A stretch of DNA of 47,404 nucleotides, from NCBI GenBank assembly GCA_905205665.1, contig CAJLEF010000007.1:1-47404 (forward strand), given 5' to 3'. How positions within the stretch are numbered: the first letter of the stretch is position 1; each line of letters opens with the position of its first letter. Below, piece by piece: positions 24,057-33,034 of the stretch. Position numbers and translations under genes: made by a program. The notes under the pieces were generated by a model. It ran no database searches. It worked only from the letters and a program-made list of their open reading frames with translations, and was not told where the DNA came from. Origin of the DNA: an uncultured Bacillota bacterium. GTDB taxonomy: Bacteria; Bacillota_I; Bacilli_A; RF39; UBA660.

Positions 24057-24927
24057 AAAATAAACCCAAATTCAAAAACTCATTTAAGAATAAAACAATA
24101 CCGGCAATGATGGCTAAGACAAGGAAAACAATAAGAATTTTGACGAATATACCACTGCCACCTTCATCAATATCATCAAAATCTGCAAAATCTTTTTTAC
24201 TAAAAGACATACTGTTTGTATAGAAAGATTCATCAACATCTTCATCGATGGCTTCTGAAATTTCTTCTTTTTCTTTCTTGGCTTTTTCTTCTTCTAAAGA
24301 AGCCATTTCTTCATTAAATTCTTTAGCTCCGGCGACAACCGTGTTTTCATCGCCCTTTAAATCGCTTAAAATATTTAACGGATTTAACTCTTCTGTTTCC
24401 GTTTCTTCCTCTTCCAAAGCTTCTTCTTCCATTCTTTCTTTAGCTTTATTTTGAACCTCATTTAGATTAATAGTATTAATTAGTTCTAAAAGTTCTTCTT
24501 TATTTTTCTTAGTTGTTTCTTTTTCAGACGCTTCTAATTCCAAATTTTTTAAAATATCATATTGGGTATCGCGAACTTTTTTTAATCTTTCTTCTTCGTA
24601 ATCCACTTCTTTTTCTTGTCTAGCTGCCTCTAAAATAGAATTAATATCGTATTCTCTTGTTTTTTCCATAACATACTCTTCATCTTCTGGTATGTCCATT
24701 TTTAGACTACGTCTTTGAGGAGCTTGGTAATTTTTCTCTAAGATTTCTTTTATTTTATCAATATCTATTTGGGAATTATTGTCACCGATAACTTTAGCAT
24801 TACTTGCAATATCAAAATTATCTAAATCGGTATTTTTCATTTCATCATATAAATTTCTATTTTTAGCTACTCTTTTTGGTATAAAATCAGTAGGTTCGTC
24901 AAAACTTCTATCAACCCTTGTCATCAT
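24055..24927 (-). CDS. Acidic tail-anchored protein, unknown
   Basis: 290 residues, strongly acidic and lysine-rich, with long predicted coiled-coil stretches (about 60-230) and a single C-terminal membrane helix (about 262-285) ending NEFLNLGLF. It therefore hangs in the cytoplasm from the membrane. No catalytic motif is visible. The pattern could fit a division or membrane scaffold, but that is a guess. The start is the first of two ATGs, with AAAGGA eight bases upstream and an extended -10 promoter at 24949-24976. It has its own terminator. Confidence 0.7.
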   Translation of the reverse strand: MMTRVDRSFDEPTDFIPKRVAKNRNLYDEMKNTDLDNFDIASNAKVIGDNNSQIDIDKIKEILEKNYQAPQRRSLKMDIPEDEEYVMEKTREYDINSILEAARQEKEVDYEEERLKKVRDTQYDILKNLELEASEKETTKKNKEELLELINTINLNEVQNKAKERMEEEALEEEETETEELNPLNILSDLKGDENTVVAGAKEFNEEMASLEEEKAKKEKEEISEAIDEDVDESFYTNSMSFSKKDFADFDDIDEGGSGIFVKILIVFLVLAIIAGIVLFLNEFLNLGLF

Positions 24928-24948
24928 AAATACTATCCTTTCCTATTA

Positions 24949-24976
24949 AATATACCATATTTTCGCATTTTTGCAA
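24949..24976 (-). promoter_or_regulatory. Promoter of the 24055-24927 gene
   Basis: Minus strand TTGCAA (24971-24976), 16-bp spacer ending TGG, TATATT (24949-24954). Confidence 0.5.
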
Positions 24977-25034
24977 ATATTCAAGTAGGCTTTTTAAAAA
25001 CTTTGCGTTATAATAAGGTGCAAAGGAGAAGAAA

Positions 25035-25241
25035 ATGAAAAAAATTGAAATTAATAAAGATATTTGTCTAGGCTGTGGTGCTTGCTGCGGTATTGACGAA
25101 GAACATTTTGAATTTGGAGAAGACGGTTTTCCTGAAGCAAAAACAAATGAAAATTTAGAATCTCCAGACCTTATTTCTGCTATAGAGGCTTGTCCTGTCG
25201 GAGCCATCACAATAGAGGAAGAAGAAGAAAAAAAGAACTAA
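25035..25241 (+). CDS. Single-cluster 4Fe-4S ferredoxin
   Basis: 68 residues. C11-x2-C14-x2-C17 and a later C53-P bind one 4Fe-4S cluster; an extra Cys18 is adjacent. The acidic tail is usual for the small monocluster ferredoxins (Fer4_13 type) of Bacilli, which act as low-potential electron carriers. AAAGGAG precedes the ATG. The gene stands alone, with a TATAAT upstream (inside the short spacer) but no convincing -35, and ends at a two-way terminator. Confidence 0.92.
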   Translation: MKKIEINKDICLGCGACCGIDEEHFEFGEDGFPEAKTNENLESPDLISAIEACPVGAITIEEEEEKKN

Positions 25242-25267
25242 TCTCATTTTTGAAAGATTAGTTTTTT
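25236..25267 (+). terminator. Two-way terminator, ferredoxin and RluB operon
   Basis: AACTAATCT (25236-25244) and AGATTAGTT (25255-25263), 9 perfect pairs. T-runs on both strands (TTTTTT at 25262-25267, and A residues at 25227-25234 read as T on the minus strand) let it stop the ferredoxin transcript and the convergent seven-gene operon. Confidence 0.85.
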
Positions 25268-25974
25268 AATGCATATAATTTTTTTACTTCTTTAATAGAT
25301 AACTTACGATATTCTCCAGGTTTTAAACCCTCTAAAGTTAAAAAAGCATAAGTTTCTCTTTTTAGTCTAATCACTTCATGGTTAAAAGAAGAGAAAATCT
25401 TTTTAACAATATGGTTACGTCCCTCTACAATTCCAATTAAAACGGTTGAGGTATTACCTTCTTTATTAATTTTTTTGATTTTTAAATAAGTAGGTATAAC
25501 TTTTCTACCTTCAATCACAATACCTTTTTTTAATTTCATGAATTCTGATGGTGTTAAAATACCTTCTATTTTGGCAGAATATATTTTTTCAACTTCATGA
25601 GATGGATGAGTTAAAATATTAGTTAATTCTCCATCATTAGTAAGTAAAAGTAACCCTGTTGTATTATAATCTAATCTTCCTATTGGATAAATTCTACTTT
25701 TAGACGGAATAAGAGAAACTACAGTATCTCTATCTTTATCATCTTTAACACTGGAAACGGTTTTACCTGGTTTATACAAAAGATAATATTCTTTTTCTTC
25801 TTTAGAATTTAAAACATTACCATCAATTATAATTTCATCATCATAAGATACTTTAGTTCCTAATTCCGTTATTTTGGTATTGTTAACATAAACTTGGCCA
25901 CTTTTGATATATTCTTCGGCTTTTCTTCTAGAGCAAAAACCACTAGCAGCGATGACTTTCTGTAATCTTTCCAT
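25258..25974 (-). CDS. rluB: Pseudouridine synthase RluB/RsuA family
   Basis: 238 residues. An N-terminal S4 RNA-binding domain (about 1-60, LQKVIAASGFCSRRKAEEYI) is followed by the synthase with catalytic Asp in GRLDYNTTGLLLLTNDG. Large-subunit RluB type is most likely, as in other Firmicutes, though RsuA is not excluded. GTGAGG lies five bases before the ATG used; the frame continues upstream to a TTG at 25992. It overlaps the RluA-like gene by 32 bases and is the last gene of the operon. Confidence 0.92.
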   Translation of the reverse strand: MERLQKVIAASGFCSRRKAEEYIKSGQVYVNNTKITELGTKVSYDDEIIIDGNVLNSKEEKEYYLLYKPGKTVSSVKDDKDRDTVVSLIPSKSRIYPIGRLDYNTTGLLLLTNDGELTNILTHPSHEVEKIYSAKIEGILTPSEFMKLKKGIVIEGRKVIPTYLKIKKINKEGNTSTVLIGIVEGRNHIVKKIFSSFNHEVIRLKRETYAFLTLEGLKPGEYRKLSIKEVKKLYALKN

Positions 25975-26638
25975 CTTTTTCCTCACTTTCAAATATTTTT
26001 AAAAATTCTTTAGGGATTTTACTTTCAACTTTCAAAGGTTCTTTACGATATGGAAGCTGTAAAGATAATTCATAAGCATGTAAGCCTAATCTTCCTAAAG
26101 GATTACTTTTAGCGCCATATTTTTTATCCCCAATGATGGGATGACCATACTCTTTTAAAGAGACTCTTATCTGATGCTTACGTCCTGTTTTAATAGATAT
26201 ATCTAAAAGAGAATACGCTCTTTTATGTTTTAATGTTGTAAATTCAGTAATAGATAGTTTACCCTTGTCATTCTCTGTAACATGAACATTTAAAAATTTA
26301 TCTTCTTGTAAATAGTACTGTAAAGTCTTTTGTTTATCTTTGACATTTTTTTCTGCTACCGCGATGTATTTACGACTTAGAGCCACCTTATCCCAATTAT
26401 TTTGTAAATAATTTTTTAATTCTTCATTCTTGGCAAAAACAACAATACCAGAGGTATCTCTATCAAGACGATTAACAATAAACACTTTATTTTTAGGATA
26501 TTGTTTTTTTACATAAAGACTAGCTTCATAATATAAACTGCTCGTTTTATTTTTTTCCGTCCCAACTGTTAACTGTTTACTTGGTTTATCAACAATTAAA
26601 ATGTTCTTATCTTCATACAAAATATGTATTTTTTTCAT
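25943..26638 (-). CDS. Pseudouridine synthase RluA/RluD family
   Basis: 231 residues with catalytic Asp in VNRLDRDTSGIVVFAKN (about 55-71) and the family run GRKHQIRVSLKEYGHPIIGD (about 155-174). It lacks an S4 domain, so it belongs to the short RluA-like group. The exact target uridine cannot be read from sequence. Its ATG overlaps the stop of the transglycosylase gene (ATGA). Having two pseudouridine synthases side by side in one operon suggests shared control of rRNA modification. Confidence 0.9.
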   Translation of the reverse strand: MKKIHILYEDKNILIVDKPSKQLTVGTEKNKTSSLYYEASLYVKKQYPKNKVFIVNRLDRDTSGIVVFAKNEELKNYLQNNWDKVALSRKYIAVAEKNVKDKQKTLQYYLQEDKFLNVHVTENDKGKLSITEFTTLKHKRAYSLLDISIKTGRKHQIRVSLKEYGHPIIGDKKYGAKSNPLGRLGLHAYELSLQLPYRKEPLKVESKIPKEFLKIFESEEKDGKITESHRC

Positions 26639-27873
26639 AATTTTTTGCCTTCTTTCAAAGTGTTTGCCACATCATAATGTATTGTTTTACCATCTTTTAA
26701 AATAATATTAAAACCATTAGCAAGATCATCATCTGTAAAATAAGTAGCAATGTGATTTAAATAAAATTCATCTCCATCATTAGGAATTCCTTTAAAAAGA
26801 TCTTCATAGCTTAAATCAGATGATATTCTATAAGGTCCTGCATTATAAGAAGCAGCGCCTAAAAACAAATCTTCTTTTAAGTTTACTAAGTACGATAAAT
26901 ATAAAGCAGAGATACGAATGTTATTTTTAATTTGTTCATCACTGGTACCATTTTTAAGATCGCCGATTTTAATAATTTCATAGCCTTCTTTCTGCAAGCG
27001 AATAGCTTGTCTTACAGACTCTTGCTCGCTTTCTGAAAAGTTAGGAAAATGTCCCATCGTTCCAATATCTTTGACGGGATAATTATTATAAAAAGACCCT
27101 ACAATGTAAACTTTATCTTCTCCTACTACTTCATTATCTTGAATAATCGGAGCCTTAAATCCATTTCCATCACATATAGAATTGGTAAGTTGACCTGGAT
27201 TAGCCTTTTTTGTATCGTGTCTTTCTTGTGTAATAAGTGCTTCCATAAAAGAGGGATCTATGCCATATCTCGTTGCGTAGTAATCAATATAACTGCCTAG
27301 TTCTTCATGTGTTTCTTCTCTTTTTTCTAAACGATAATCAAAGCGATTAATTTCAGGAATACAAATTTCTTGAACGTTATCATATATATTAGAAAAAGTT
27401 TCTTTAATAGAAGTATTATCATCGGATATTTCTATCATCCCGTTAGTTTCTGGCTCATTACCTACAGTTGTTTCTATCGGTAACGTTTTTATAGGCTCAG
27501 CAAAATTAGATTTTCTTCCTTTTATCGCTCCAAAAAGACCACAAGCAACTATTAAACCTAGGAAAGAACGTAACAAAACAACTCTTCCTTTTTTTATTTT
27601 ACTTCTTTTATGAGTTACTAATTTTTTGTTTCTAATTCTATCTTTTTTCGTTAATTCATAATAATGTCTATTACGATATTCATAAATGTGTATTCCATCA
27701 TAAAACTCATAAACAAAATAACGATTACGATATTTGATACCCTTATCTTCTTTGTAATATTCTAAGAAACGAACATCAAGCTTTCCAACATAACTGCTCA
27801 ATAATTTAAGTACATCATAGTCTAAAGCAGTTAGTTTTTTTCCGTCCTCGGAAATTAGAGATACATTTTTCAT
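26635..27873 (-). CDS. Membrane-anchored SLT-type lytic transglycosylase
   Basis: 412 residues. A cytoplasmic N-terminal part of about 98 residues (FEYY/YEYRNRHYYEL, function unknown) is followed by one membrane helix (about 100-118) and an outside lysozyme-like domain. The start of the catalytic region reads YATRYGIDPSFMEALITQE, where the Glu near residue 220 is the likely acid, and AASYNAGPYR matches the NAGP motif. It cleaves peptidoglycan glycan strands in this reading. The stop overlaps the next ATG (ATGA), and the DUF1292 stop lies one base upstream. A cytoplasmic domain ahead of the anchor is unusual for this type. Confidence 0.82.
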   Translation of the reverse strand: MKNVSLISEDGKKLTALDYDVLKLLSSYVGKLDVRFLEYYKEDKGIKYRNRYFVYEFYDGIHIYEYRNRHYYELTKKDRIRNKKLVTHKRSKIKKGRVVLLRSFLGLIVACGLFGAIKGRKSNFAEPIKTLPIETTVGNEPETNGMIEISDDNTSIKETFSNIYDNVQEICIPEINRFDYRLEKREETHEELGSYIDYYATRYGIDPSFMEALITQERHDTKKANPGQLTNSICDGNGFKAPIIQDNEVVGEDKVYIVGSFYNNYPVKDIGTMGHFPNFSESEQESVRQAIRLQKEGYEIIKIGDLKNGTSDEQIKNNIRISALYLSYLVNLKEDLFLGAASYNAGPYRISSDLSYEDLFKGIPNDGDEFYLNHIATYFTDDDLANGFNIILKDGKTIHYDVANTLKEGKKL

Positions 27874-27874
27874 T

Positions 27875-28117
27875 TTATTCCCCGTATTCTTCTAAAAACT
27901 TTCTAATTTCTGCTAATTCTTCCTCATCTGTAACATCTAATAGTTCTCCATCTTCATCGGTAGGATTATAACTGGAAACATAGATTTCATCTTCATTATT
28001 TTCAGCTTCATAAATGACATAATATTTTTTTCTTTCTTCTGAAAACATAGTAGTAATAATATGACAAAGAATGCTTTGTCCATCTTCATCTAAATAAAAA
28101 GTTTCTTTATTTTCCAT
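27875..28117 (-). CDS. DUF1292 family protein
   Basis: 80 residues, very acidic. FYLDEDGQSILCHIITTMF and YYVIYEAEN follow the DUF1292 layout of a short beta sheet and an acidic tail; function is unknown. A good site AAAGGA lies within the upstream PLP enzyme gene, whose end it overlaps by 11 bases. Confidence 0.85.
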   Translation of the reverse strand: MENKETFYLDEDGQSILCHIITTMFSEERKKYYVIYEAENNEDEIYVSSYNPTDEDGELLDVTDEEELAEIRKFLEEYGE

Positions 28118-29375
28118 TTTCTTCTTTCCTTTCTACAACATTATTAATAGCTTTTAAAATACCTAGTTTAGCTGTATGGTAAGTTAGTCCTCCTTGCAAG
28201 TATGCATAATACGGTGGTCTTATTGGTCCATCACAAGAAAGTTCGATACTAGAACCTTGGGTGAAAGCTCCTGCTGCCATGATAACTTCATCATCATAAC
28301 CAGGCATATCTACAGGTACTGGTGTTACAAAAGAATCAATAGGACTACCAGCTTGAATACCTTCACAAAACTTACACAAATTTTCTTTATTTTGAAAAGC
28401 AATTGTTAGTACAATATCGTTTCTTTTTTCATGGGAAACAGGATCTGTTTCAAAGCCTAACTTTTCAAGCATTAAAGAGGTTAATAAATTTATCTTTAAA
28501 GCACTTGCCACGACTGATGGAGCCATAAAAATTCCTTGTAAAAAGCTTTTATTAGCTCCCAAGCTTGGGCCAACTTCTTTTCCCTCACCCGGTAAAGTAA
28601 GAGCTTCTGCCACTAAATCTACATATTCTTTTTTTCCAACAACGTATCCTCCATTAGAAGCAAGTCCTCCACCTAAATTTTTAATAAGTGACCCCACAAC
28701 GATATCTGCACCCACTTCGATAGGTTCTTTTTTACCAACAAATTCACAATAACAATTATCAATCATTACAATAGTAGAAGGACTTATTTCTTTTATTAAA
28801 GAAATCACTTTAGAAACTTGTTCAATACTAATACTTTTACGAGTTGAATAACCTCTACTACGTTGAATTTCAATTAATTTAACTTTATGTTTTTTTAAAT
28901 ACTCAGAAATTAATTCATAATCAAAATCATTATTTTTTAACGAAATCTCATCATATTGAACCCCAAAACTTTTTAAAGAGCTTGGATTTTCTTTGATACC
29001 AATTACTTCATGTAAAGTGTCATAAGGTGTTCCTGTAATGGATAGCATTAAATCATTAGGACGTAGAAGACCAAATAAAGTTTTAGAAAGCGCATGAGAA
29101 CCTGAAACAAATTGGTTTCTCACTAAAGCACTTTCACTTTTAAAAATATCTTTATAAACATTTTCAATTGCATCTCTTCCAAGGTCATCATAACCATACC
29201 CGGTAGTACTATTAAAATGACTTTCACTTACTTTAGCATTCCAAAAAGCTTTCATTACTTTAGCTGAATTGTATTCTTCTATTTCATCAATTTCTTTGGA
29301 AAGTTTCTTAAATTCCCCTTGAACACTTTCATATAATTCATAAGTTTTAGGATTTAAATCTAAAAAATCTTTCAT
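28107..29375 (-). CDS. ynbB: PLP enzyme, methionine gamma-lyase-like (YnbB)
   Basis: 422 residues, Met_gamma_lyase family (PF06838) also called aluminium resistance protein or YnbB. Landmarks are the N-terminal FWNAKVSESHFNSTTGYGYDD region, the VSGSHALSKTLFG segment, and IVVGSLIKNLGGGLASNGGY, where Lys in SLIKN is the PLP lysine. Real lyase activity is not proven for the family. The ribosome site GAGGTGAT is good. The gene overlaps the SDR gene before it by four bases (ATGA). Confidence 0.93.
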   Translation of the reverse strand: MKDFLDLNPKTYELYESVQGEFKKLSKEIDEIEEYNSAKVMKAFWNAKVSESHFNSTTGYGYDDLGRDAIENVYKDIFKSESALVRNQFVSGSHALSKTLFGLLRPNDLMLSITGTPYDTLHEVIGIKENPSSLKSFGVQYDEISLKNNDFDYELISEYLKKHKVKLIEIQRSRGYSTRKSISIEQVSKVISLIKEISPSTIVMIDNCYCEFVGKKEPIEVGADIVVGSLIKNLGGGLASNGGYVVGKKEYVDLVAEALTLPGEGKEVGPSLGANKSFLQGIFMAPSVVASALKINLLTSLMLEKLGFETDPVSHEKRNDIVLTIAFQNKENLCKFCEGIQAGSPIDSFVTPVPVDMPGYDDEVIMAAGAFTQGSSIELSCDGPIRPPYYAYLQGGLTYHTAKLGILKAINNVVERKEENGK

Positions 29376-30022
29376 CTTATCACCTCAATTTTTCCTGTTT
29401 CATTAGTTGTCATATATTCTAACACTTTTGCTGTAGCTTTTGAAAGAGAAACAAAGGATAGTTTTTCTTTGATATCTTCTGGAAAATCATTCATAGAAGT
29501 ATCTAACCATCCAAAACATAACGTATTTATTTTTTTATCTGGATATTCTCTTGTAAATTCTTTTCCTAGAAAGTTTAAACCATTTTTAGAGATATCATAC
29601 TCCAAAGTCACCATATCATATTTATCAATAGCGTTATCTGAAGAAATATTGACAACAACATCAACCGTATCAATAAGTTCTTTCATTAAAGTAAAGGGTG
29701 CCACTAAGTTAACTTTTAAAATTTTCATCAAAGTATCATAGTCTTTCTCATTCAAAGGACTTAAATGTTCTATGGCGGCATTATTAATTAGAATATCAAC
29801 TTTTTTCTTTTTCATGAACTCACAAAAAGAAGTTACCTCTTTAAAGTCTTGAAAATCTGCTTTTACTATCTCACATTGATTAGGATATTCTTTTTTTAAA
29901 CTTAATAAAGAAGTAGCATTCGTGCAATAGTGTAAATATACAAAATAGTCATTTTTTAATAACGCTTTAGCTAAATAAAGACCTAACCCACCCGAAGCTC
30001 CGGTTAATAATACTTTTTTCAT
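29372..30022 (-). CDS. Short-chain dehydrogenase/reductase
   Basis: 216 residues, classical SDR Rossmann fold. TGASGGLG (residues 7-14) binds NAD(P), INNAA is near residue 80, and the active-site Ser is in NISSD with YDISK as the Tyr-x3-Lys pair. It is shorter than most at about 216 residues, as in YqjQ-like forms. Substrate cannot be named. The stop overlaps the start of the PLP enzyme, so the two may work together. Confidence 0.88.
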   Translation of the reverse strand: MKKVLLTGASGGLGLYLAKALLKNDYFVYLHYCTNATSLLSLKKEYPNQCEIVKADFQDFKEVTSFCEFMKKKKVDILINNAAIEHLSPLNEKDYDTLMKILKVNLVAPFTLMKELIDTVDVVVNISSDNAIDKYDMVTLEYDISKNGLNFLGKEFTREYPDKKINTLCFGWLDTSMNDFPEDIKEKLSFVSLSKATAKVLEYMTTNETGKIEVIR

Positions 30023-30372
30023 AAAAGGTCGTACGCTTTTCTATCAAAGCCAATAATTAATTTATCATTTATGAAAAGAAGAGGTCTTTTAACAAGCATA
30101 CCATTAGAACTTAAAAGAGTTATTTGTTCTTCTAAAGACATATCACCAAGTTTATCCTTTAAGTGTAACTCCTTATATAAATTACCGCTAGTATTAAATA
30201 ATTTTTTAACAGGAATTTGATAAGTATTTAACCAATTTTTAATTTCTTCTTCTGTAGGATTATTTTCTTTAATATCTCTTGTCTCTACCAAAATATTTTT
30301 TTCTTTTAATACTTGATAAGCCTTTTGACAAGTACTACATTTTGGATACCAAATAAATAAGTTCACAGCCAT
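30019..30372 (-). CDS. ArsC/Spx-family thioredoxin-fold protein (YusI-like)
   Basis: 117 residues. FIWYPKCSTCQKAYQVL carries the CxxC pair, and KLFNTSGNLYKEL and SNGMLVKRPLLFI are the two ArsC-family blocks. It matches the B. subtilis YusI arrangement better than Spx, because it has the NTSG motif. Arsenate reduction is not shown for this branch. AAGGA lies 4 bases before the ATG at 30372. It heads the seven-gene operon down to RluB; the next four junctions are overlaps of 4 to 11 bases or a one-base gap. Confidence 0.88.
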   Translation of the reverse strand: MAVNLFIWYPKCSTCQKAYQVLKEKNILVETRDIKENNPTEEEIKNWLNTYQIPVKKLFNTSGNLYKELHLKDKLGDMSLEEQITLLSSNGMLVKRPLLFINDKLIIGFDRKAYDLL

Positions 30373-30386
30373 CACTTCCTTTTCTT

Positions 30387-30392
30387 ATTATA
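30387..30392 (-). promoter_or_regulatory. Possible -10 of the seven-gene operon
   Basis: TATAAT on the minus strand just before the ArsC-like gene, with a poor -35 (GCACTT at 17 bp) in the preceding terminator. Confidence 0.35.
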
Positions 30393-30402
30393 AAGGATAA
30401 AG

Positions 30403-30433
30403 AAAAAAAGTGCTACAAAAATATCTATAGCAC
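30403..30433 (-). terminator. Terminator of the aminopeptidase operon
   Basis: GTGCTA (30410-30415) and TAGCAC (30428-30433), including the TAG stop of the M29 gene, followed on the minus strand by TTTTTTT. Confidence 0.8.
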
Positions 30434-31621
30434 AAAATTTCCATCTTTAAAGATTAATATTTCACCATCATCTGTGATAGCTGTAATTTTTAAATCTTTT
30501 GTTCCAATCATAAAATCAACATGAGACTTAGAAACATTTACTCCTTTTTCTAATAATAAATCATCTGTTTTTTCTTCATTTGTAGAAATACATTCTGGAA
30601 ACCCAGCACCTAAAGCCAAATGACAAGAAGCATTTTCATCAAATAAAGTTGATTTAAAAGTTAAGTTTGTATTTGAAATGGGTGAATCATAAGGAACTAA
30701 CGCCACTTCTCCTAAGTAAGCACTTTGTTCATCTAAGTCTAAAATATGTTTAAGCATTTCATTTCCCTTAGTTGCTTTAAAATCAACAACTTTTCCTTCT
30801 TTAAATTTCAAATAAAAATCTTCAATTGTTACCCCATTATAAACTAAAGGTTTTGATGAATAAACAATACCTTCTGTTTCTTTATAAAAAGGACTGGTAA
30901 AAACTTCATAACTTGGCATGTTCACTAGTATTTCTTCATCCGCGGCACTTTTAAATAAGTAATTATGAGGGAATGTTATCCATAAATCAGTCCCTAAAGA
31001 ATTCTCATAATGAAATTTTTTAATATGTAAATCATTTAATTTTTTTGTTTTTGCTTTTAGAAAATTCATATATTGACACCAAGACTCATAAGGATTTTCT
31101 TCATTTACCATACACATTTTATAAATGGCATTTGTTAGCTTTTCTAAAACGTTATTATCATCTTTAAAGATATCTTGAGCCCAATAAATATTAGGTACAG
31201 CACAAATGCACCAAGCAATTTCCATGCTCGTTTCTTTTTTTCTAAATAAAGAAGTATGATTTTGAAATAGCTCTTGATAATAAGCAATTTTTTCTTTAGA
31301 AACATCATCCATGAACCCTGGTATTTCACTTACAAGCATTAAAAATTTAGCATTTAAAGAAGCGTACTCATCCCACTTATCAAATAAAGGAACATAATAC
31401 TCTTCTATTTCTTTGTTTGTTTTAGTTTGTAAAATTTCTTTTTTCTTCTGACTATCACGATCAAAGAAATACACATTTTTTATTTTGTGTTGTTCTAAAT
31501 AAGCATCTAAGGTCTTTTTAAATTCTTCATTTACATAACTATCATAGCTTATAAATAAAGTATCCGAGTTCGTAAGTTTTAAACACCCTTCCATGATAAG
31601 TTTTATATATTTATCTAACAT
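30425..31621 (-). CDS. M29-type aminopeptidase (AmpS/PepS family)
   Basis: 398 residues. The C-terminal half has the M29 blocks NMPSYEVFTSP, EGIVYSSKPL, LGEVALVPYDSPI, LFDENASCHLALG and SKSHVDFMIG, which place two metals held by Glu, His and Asp. The N-terminal half is the family cap domain. A cytoplasmic role in peptide breakdown is usual. It is odd as the last gene of a glycosyltransferase operon; the junction with the 64-residue protein is 12 bases. The ribosome site is AGGA at 10 bases. Confidence 0.9.
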   Translation of the reverse strand: MLDKYIKLIMEGCLKLTNSDTLFISYDSYVNEEFKKTLDAYLEQHKIKNVYFFDRDSQKKKEILQTKTNKEIEEYYVPLFDKWDEYASLNAKFLMLVSEIPGFMDDVSKEKIAYYQELFQNHTSLFRKKETSMEIAWCICAVPNIYWAQDIFKDDNNVLEKLTNAIYKMCMVNEENPYESWCQYMNFLKAKTKKLNDLHIKKFHYENSLGTDLWITFPHNYLFKSAADEEILVNMPSYEVFTSPFYKETEGIVYSSKPLVYNGVTIEDFYLKFKEGKVVDFKATKGNEMLKHILDLDEQSAYLGEVALVPYDSPISNTNLTFKSTLFDENASCHLALGAGFPECISTNEEKTDDLLLEKGVNVSKSHVDFMIGTKDLKITAITDDGEILIFKDGNFVL

Positions 31622-31633
31622 AATTTATCATTC

Positions 31634-31828
31634 CTAATCTCTATTAATAATAGCTAAGGCAACTAGCATTATCATACCGATTATTAGAGCAAAAATAAAA
31701 ATATTAAAAACATCTTGACTCATATATTGTAAACAAAAATTTTGAATATCTTGCCAAACAGATTTAAAAAAATCAACGATAGGTTCTAAAAAATTTAAAA
31801 GTTCATCTTTTAGATTTAATATCATCAT
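31634..31828 (-). CDS. Small tail-anchored membrane protein
   Basis: 64 residues, unrecognised. An amphipathic N-terminal half (LKDELLNFLEPIVDFFKSVW) and a C-terminal membrane helix (FNIFIFALIIGMIMLVALAI) are visible. The frame opens at 31837 inside the ATGA overlap with the glycosyltransferase; the ATG at 31828 is at a more normal distance from AAGGAG, so I use it. It sits between a glycosyltransferase and the aminopeptidase in one transcript and could be a membrane partner of either. Confidence 0.6.
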   Translation of the reverse strand: MMILNLKDELLNFLEPIVDFFKSVWQDIQNFCLQYMSQDVFNIFIFALIIGMIMLVALAIINRD

Positions 31829-31833
31829 TAGTA

Positions 31834-33024
31834 TCATTCTCCTTGTTCTTCATATTTTTCATTTAAAAGTTTATCAAAAACAAATTCATATTTATCAACC
31901 ACAATATCCCAAGTGTAGTTTTCATGAATACGTTCTTTTGAAAGAGCGCCACATTTTTTAATTTCTTTAGGTGTTAATTTTTCACATCTTTGAATAATTT
32001 TCTTTAAAGAATTTTCTTTTTTAGAGAAATAAAAGCATGTATCTTCGCCAACTTCTCTATTGTAGCAAACATCATATAAAATATTAATATCCGTGTTACT
32101 TAAGGCTTCTAATAAAGATGGATTAGTACCTCCAGCAGAATGTCCATGAATATAAGCATAAGCATGTATTCTAAAATAAAGTAATGCTTCTTGATCATAA
32201 ACAGAACCAATAAATTTTATTCTTTTATCATTTTCAAAATGAGTTGTTTCTTTTAAGGATTTATAAAATTTATTTTCTTCTAAATTACAAATAATTACTA
32301 AATCTTTTTTTGTCTTGGTTTTCATAAATTCTTTAATCATTGTTTCATAATTATTTTCAGGTACAAATCTTCCGACAATTAAATAATAATTTTTATCTTT
32401 AATATCATACTTTTTCCATAATTCTCTTACAATAGAATTTTTATAGGCTTTTTGATTTTCATAAGCTCCATAAGCAATAAAAGAAGATGGTGTTTGATAA
32501 CTTTCGTATTTTTCATCAATGTAATTTTGTATAGCTTTAGAATCACAAACACAGTAATCACAGTACTTAACACACATTCTTTCACTAATTTTAAAACATT
32601 CTTTTATCCACCATGACCACTTATCTCTTTTCCATTCTAAACCATCTGGATTAATAATGAATTTAGTATCTTTTAATTTATTTTTCCAAATAGGAATTAA
32701 GGGACCTACTTTACAACCTAATAATAAAATAACGGTATTTTTCAAGTGATTTTCTTGAATAAATTTTGTCACATAATTCATGGCTTTAATCGTAAAATTA
32801 AACATCGTGGCAAATCCTCTTTGAGGAGTATAAATTAAAGGACAAATGACTCCATCCACACGATTTATTTTTTTATCTTCATCTTTTATAAAAGTTAAAT
32901 GAGGAATATAGAATTCAAAATCTTCGTTTTTATTATTTAAAATGAGATTGGTAACAAAAGTTTCCCAACCACCATAATTAAACTTATAACCTCTAGCTCC
33001 AACAATAAATATATTTTTTTTCAT
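31834..33024 (-). CDS. Glycosyltransferase, DUF1972/rhamnosyl type
   Basis: 396 residues. The N-terminus FIVGARGYKFNYGGWETFV and INPDGLEWKRDKW are the hallmarks of DUF1972 glycosyltransferases such as pneumococcal Cps2T, followed by a GT4-like C-terminal half (YYLIVGRFVPENNYETMI, then HGHSAGGTNPSLLEAL). The family transfers rhamnose in known cases; sugar specificity here is not established. GGAG lies seven bases before the ATG. Its stop overlaps a downstream ATG. Likely part of surface polysaccharide assembly. Confidence 0.88.
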   Translation of the reverse strand: MKKNIFIVGARGYKFNYGGWETFVTNLILNNKNEDFEFYIPHLTFIKDEDKKINRVDGVICPLIYTPQRGFATMFNFTIKAMNYVTKFIQENHLKNTVILLLGCKVGPLIPIWKNKLKDTKFIINPDGLEWKRDKWSWWIKECFKISERMCVKYCDYCVCDSKAIQNYIDEKYESYQTPSSFIAYGAYENQKAYKNSIVRELWKKYDIKDKNYYLIVGRFVPENNYETMIKEFMKTKTKKDLVIICNLEENKFYKSLKETTHFENDKRIKFIGSVYDQEALLYFRIHAYAYIHGHSAGGTNPSLLEALSNTDINILYDVCYNREVGEDTCFYFSKKENSLKKIIQRCEKLTPKEIKKCGALSKERIHENYTWDIVVDKYEFVFDKLLNEKYEEQGE

Positions 33025-33034
33025 AATCTTACTC

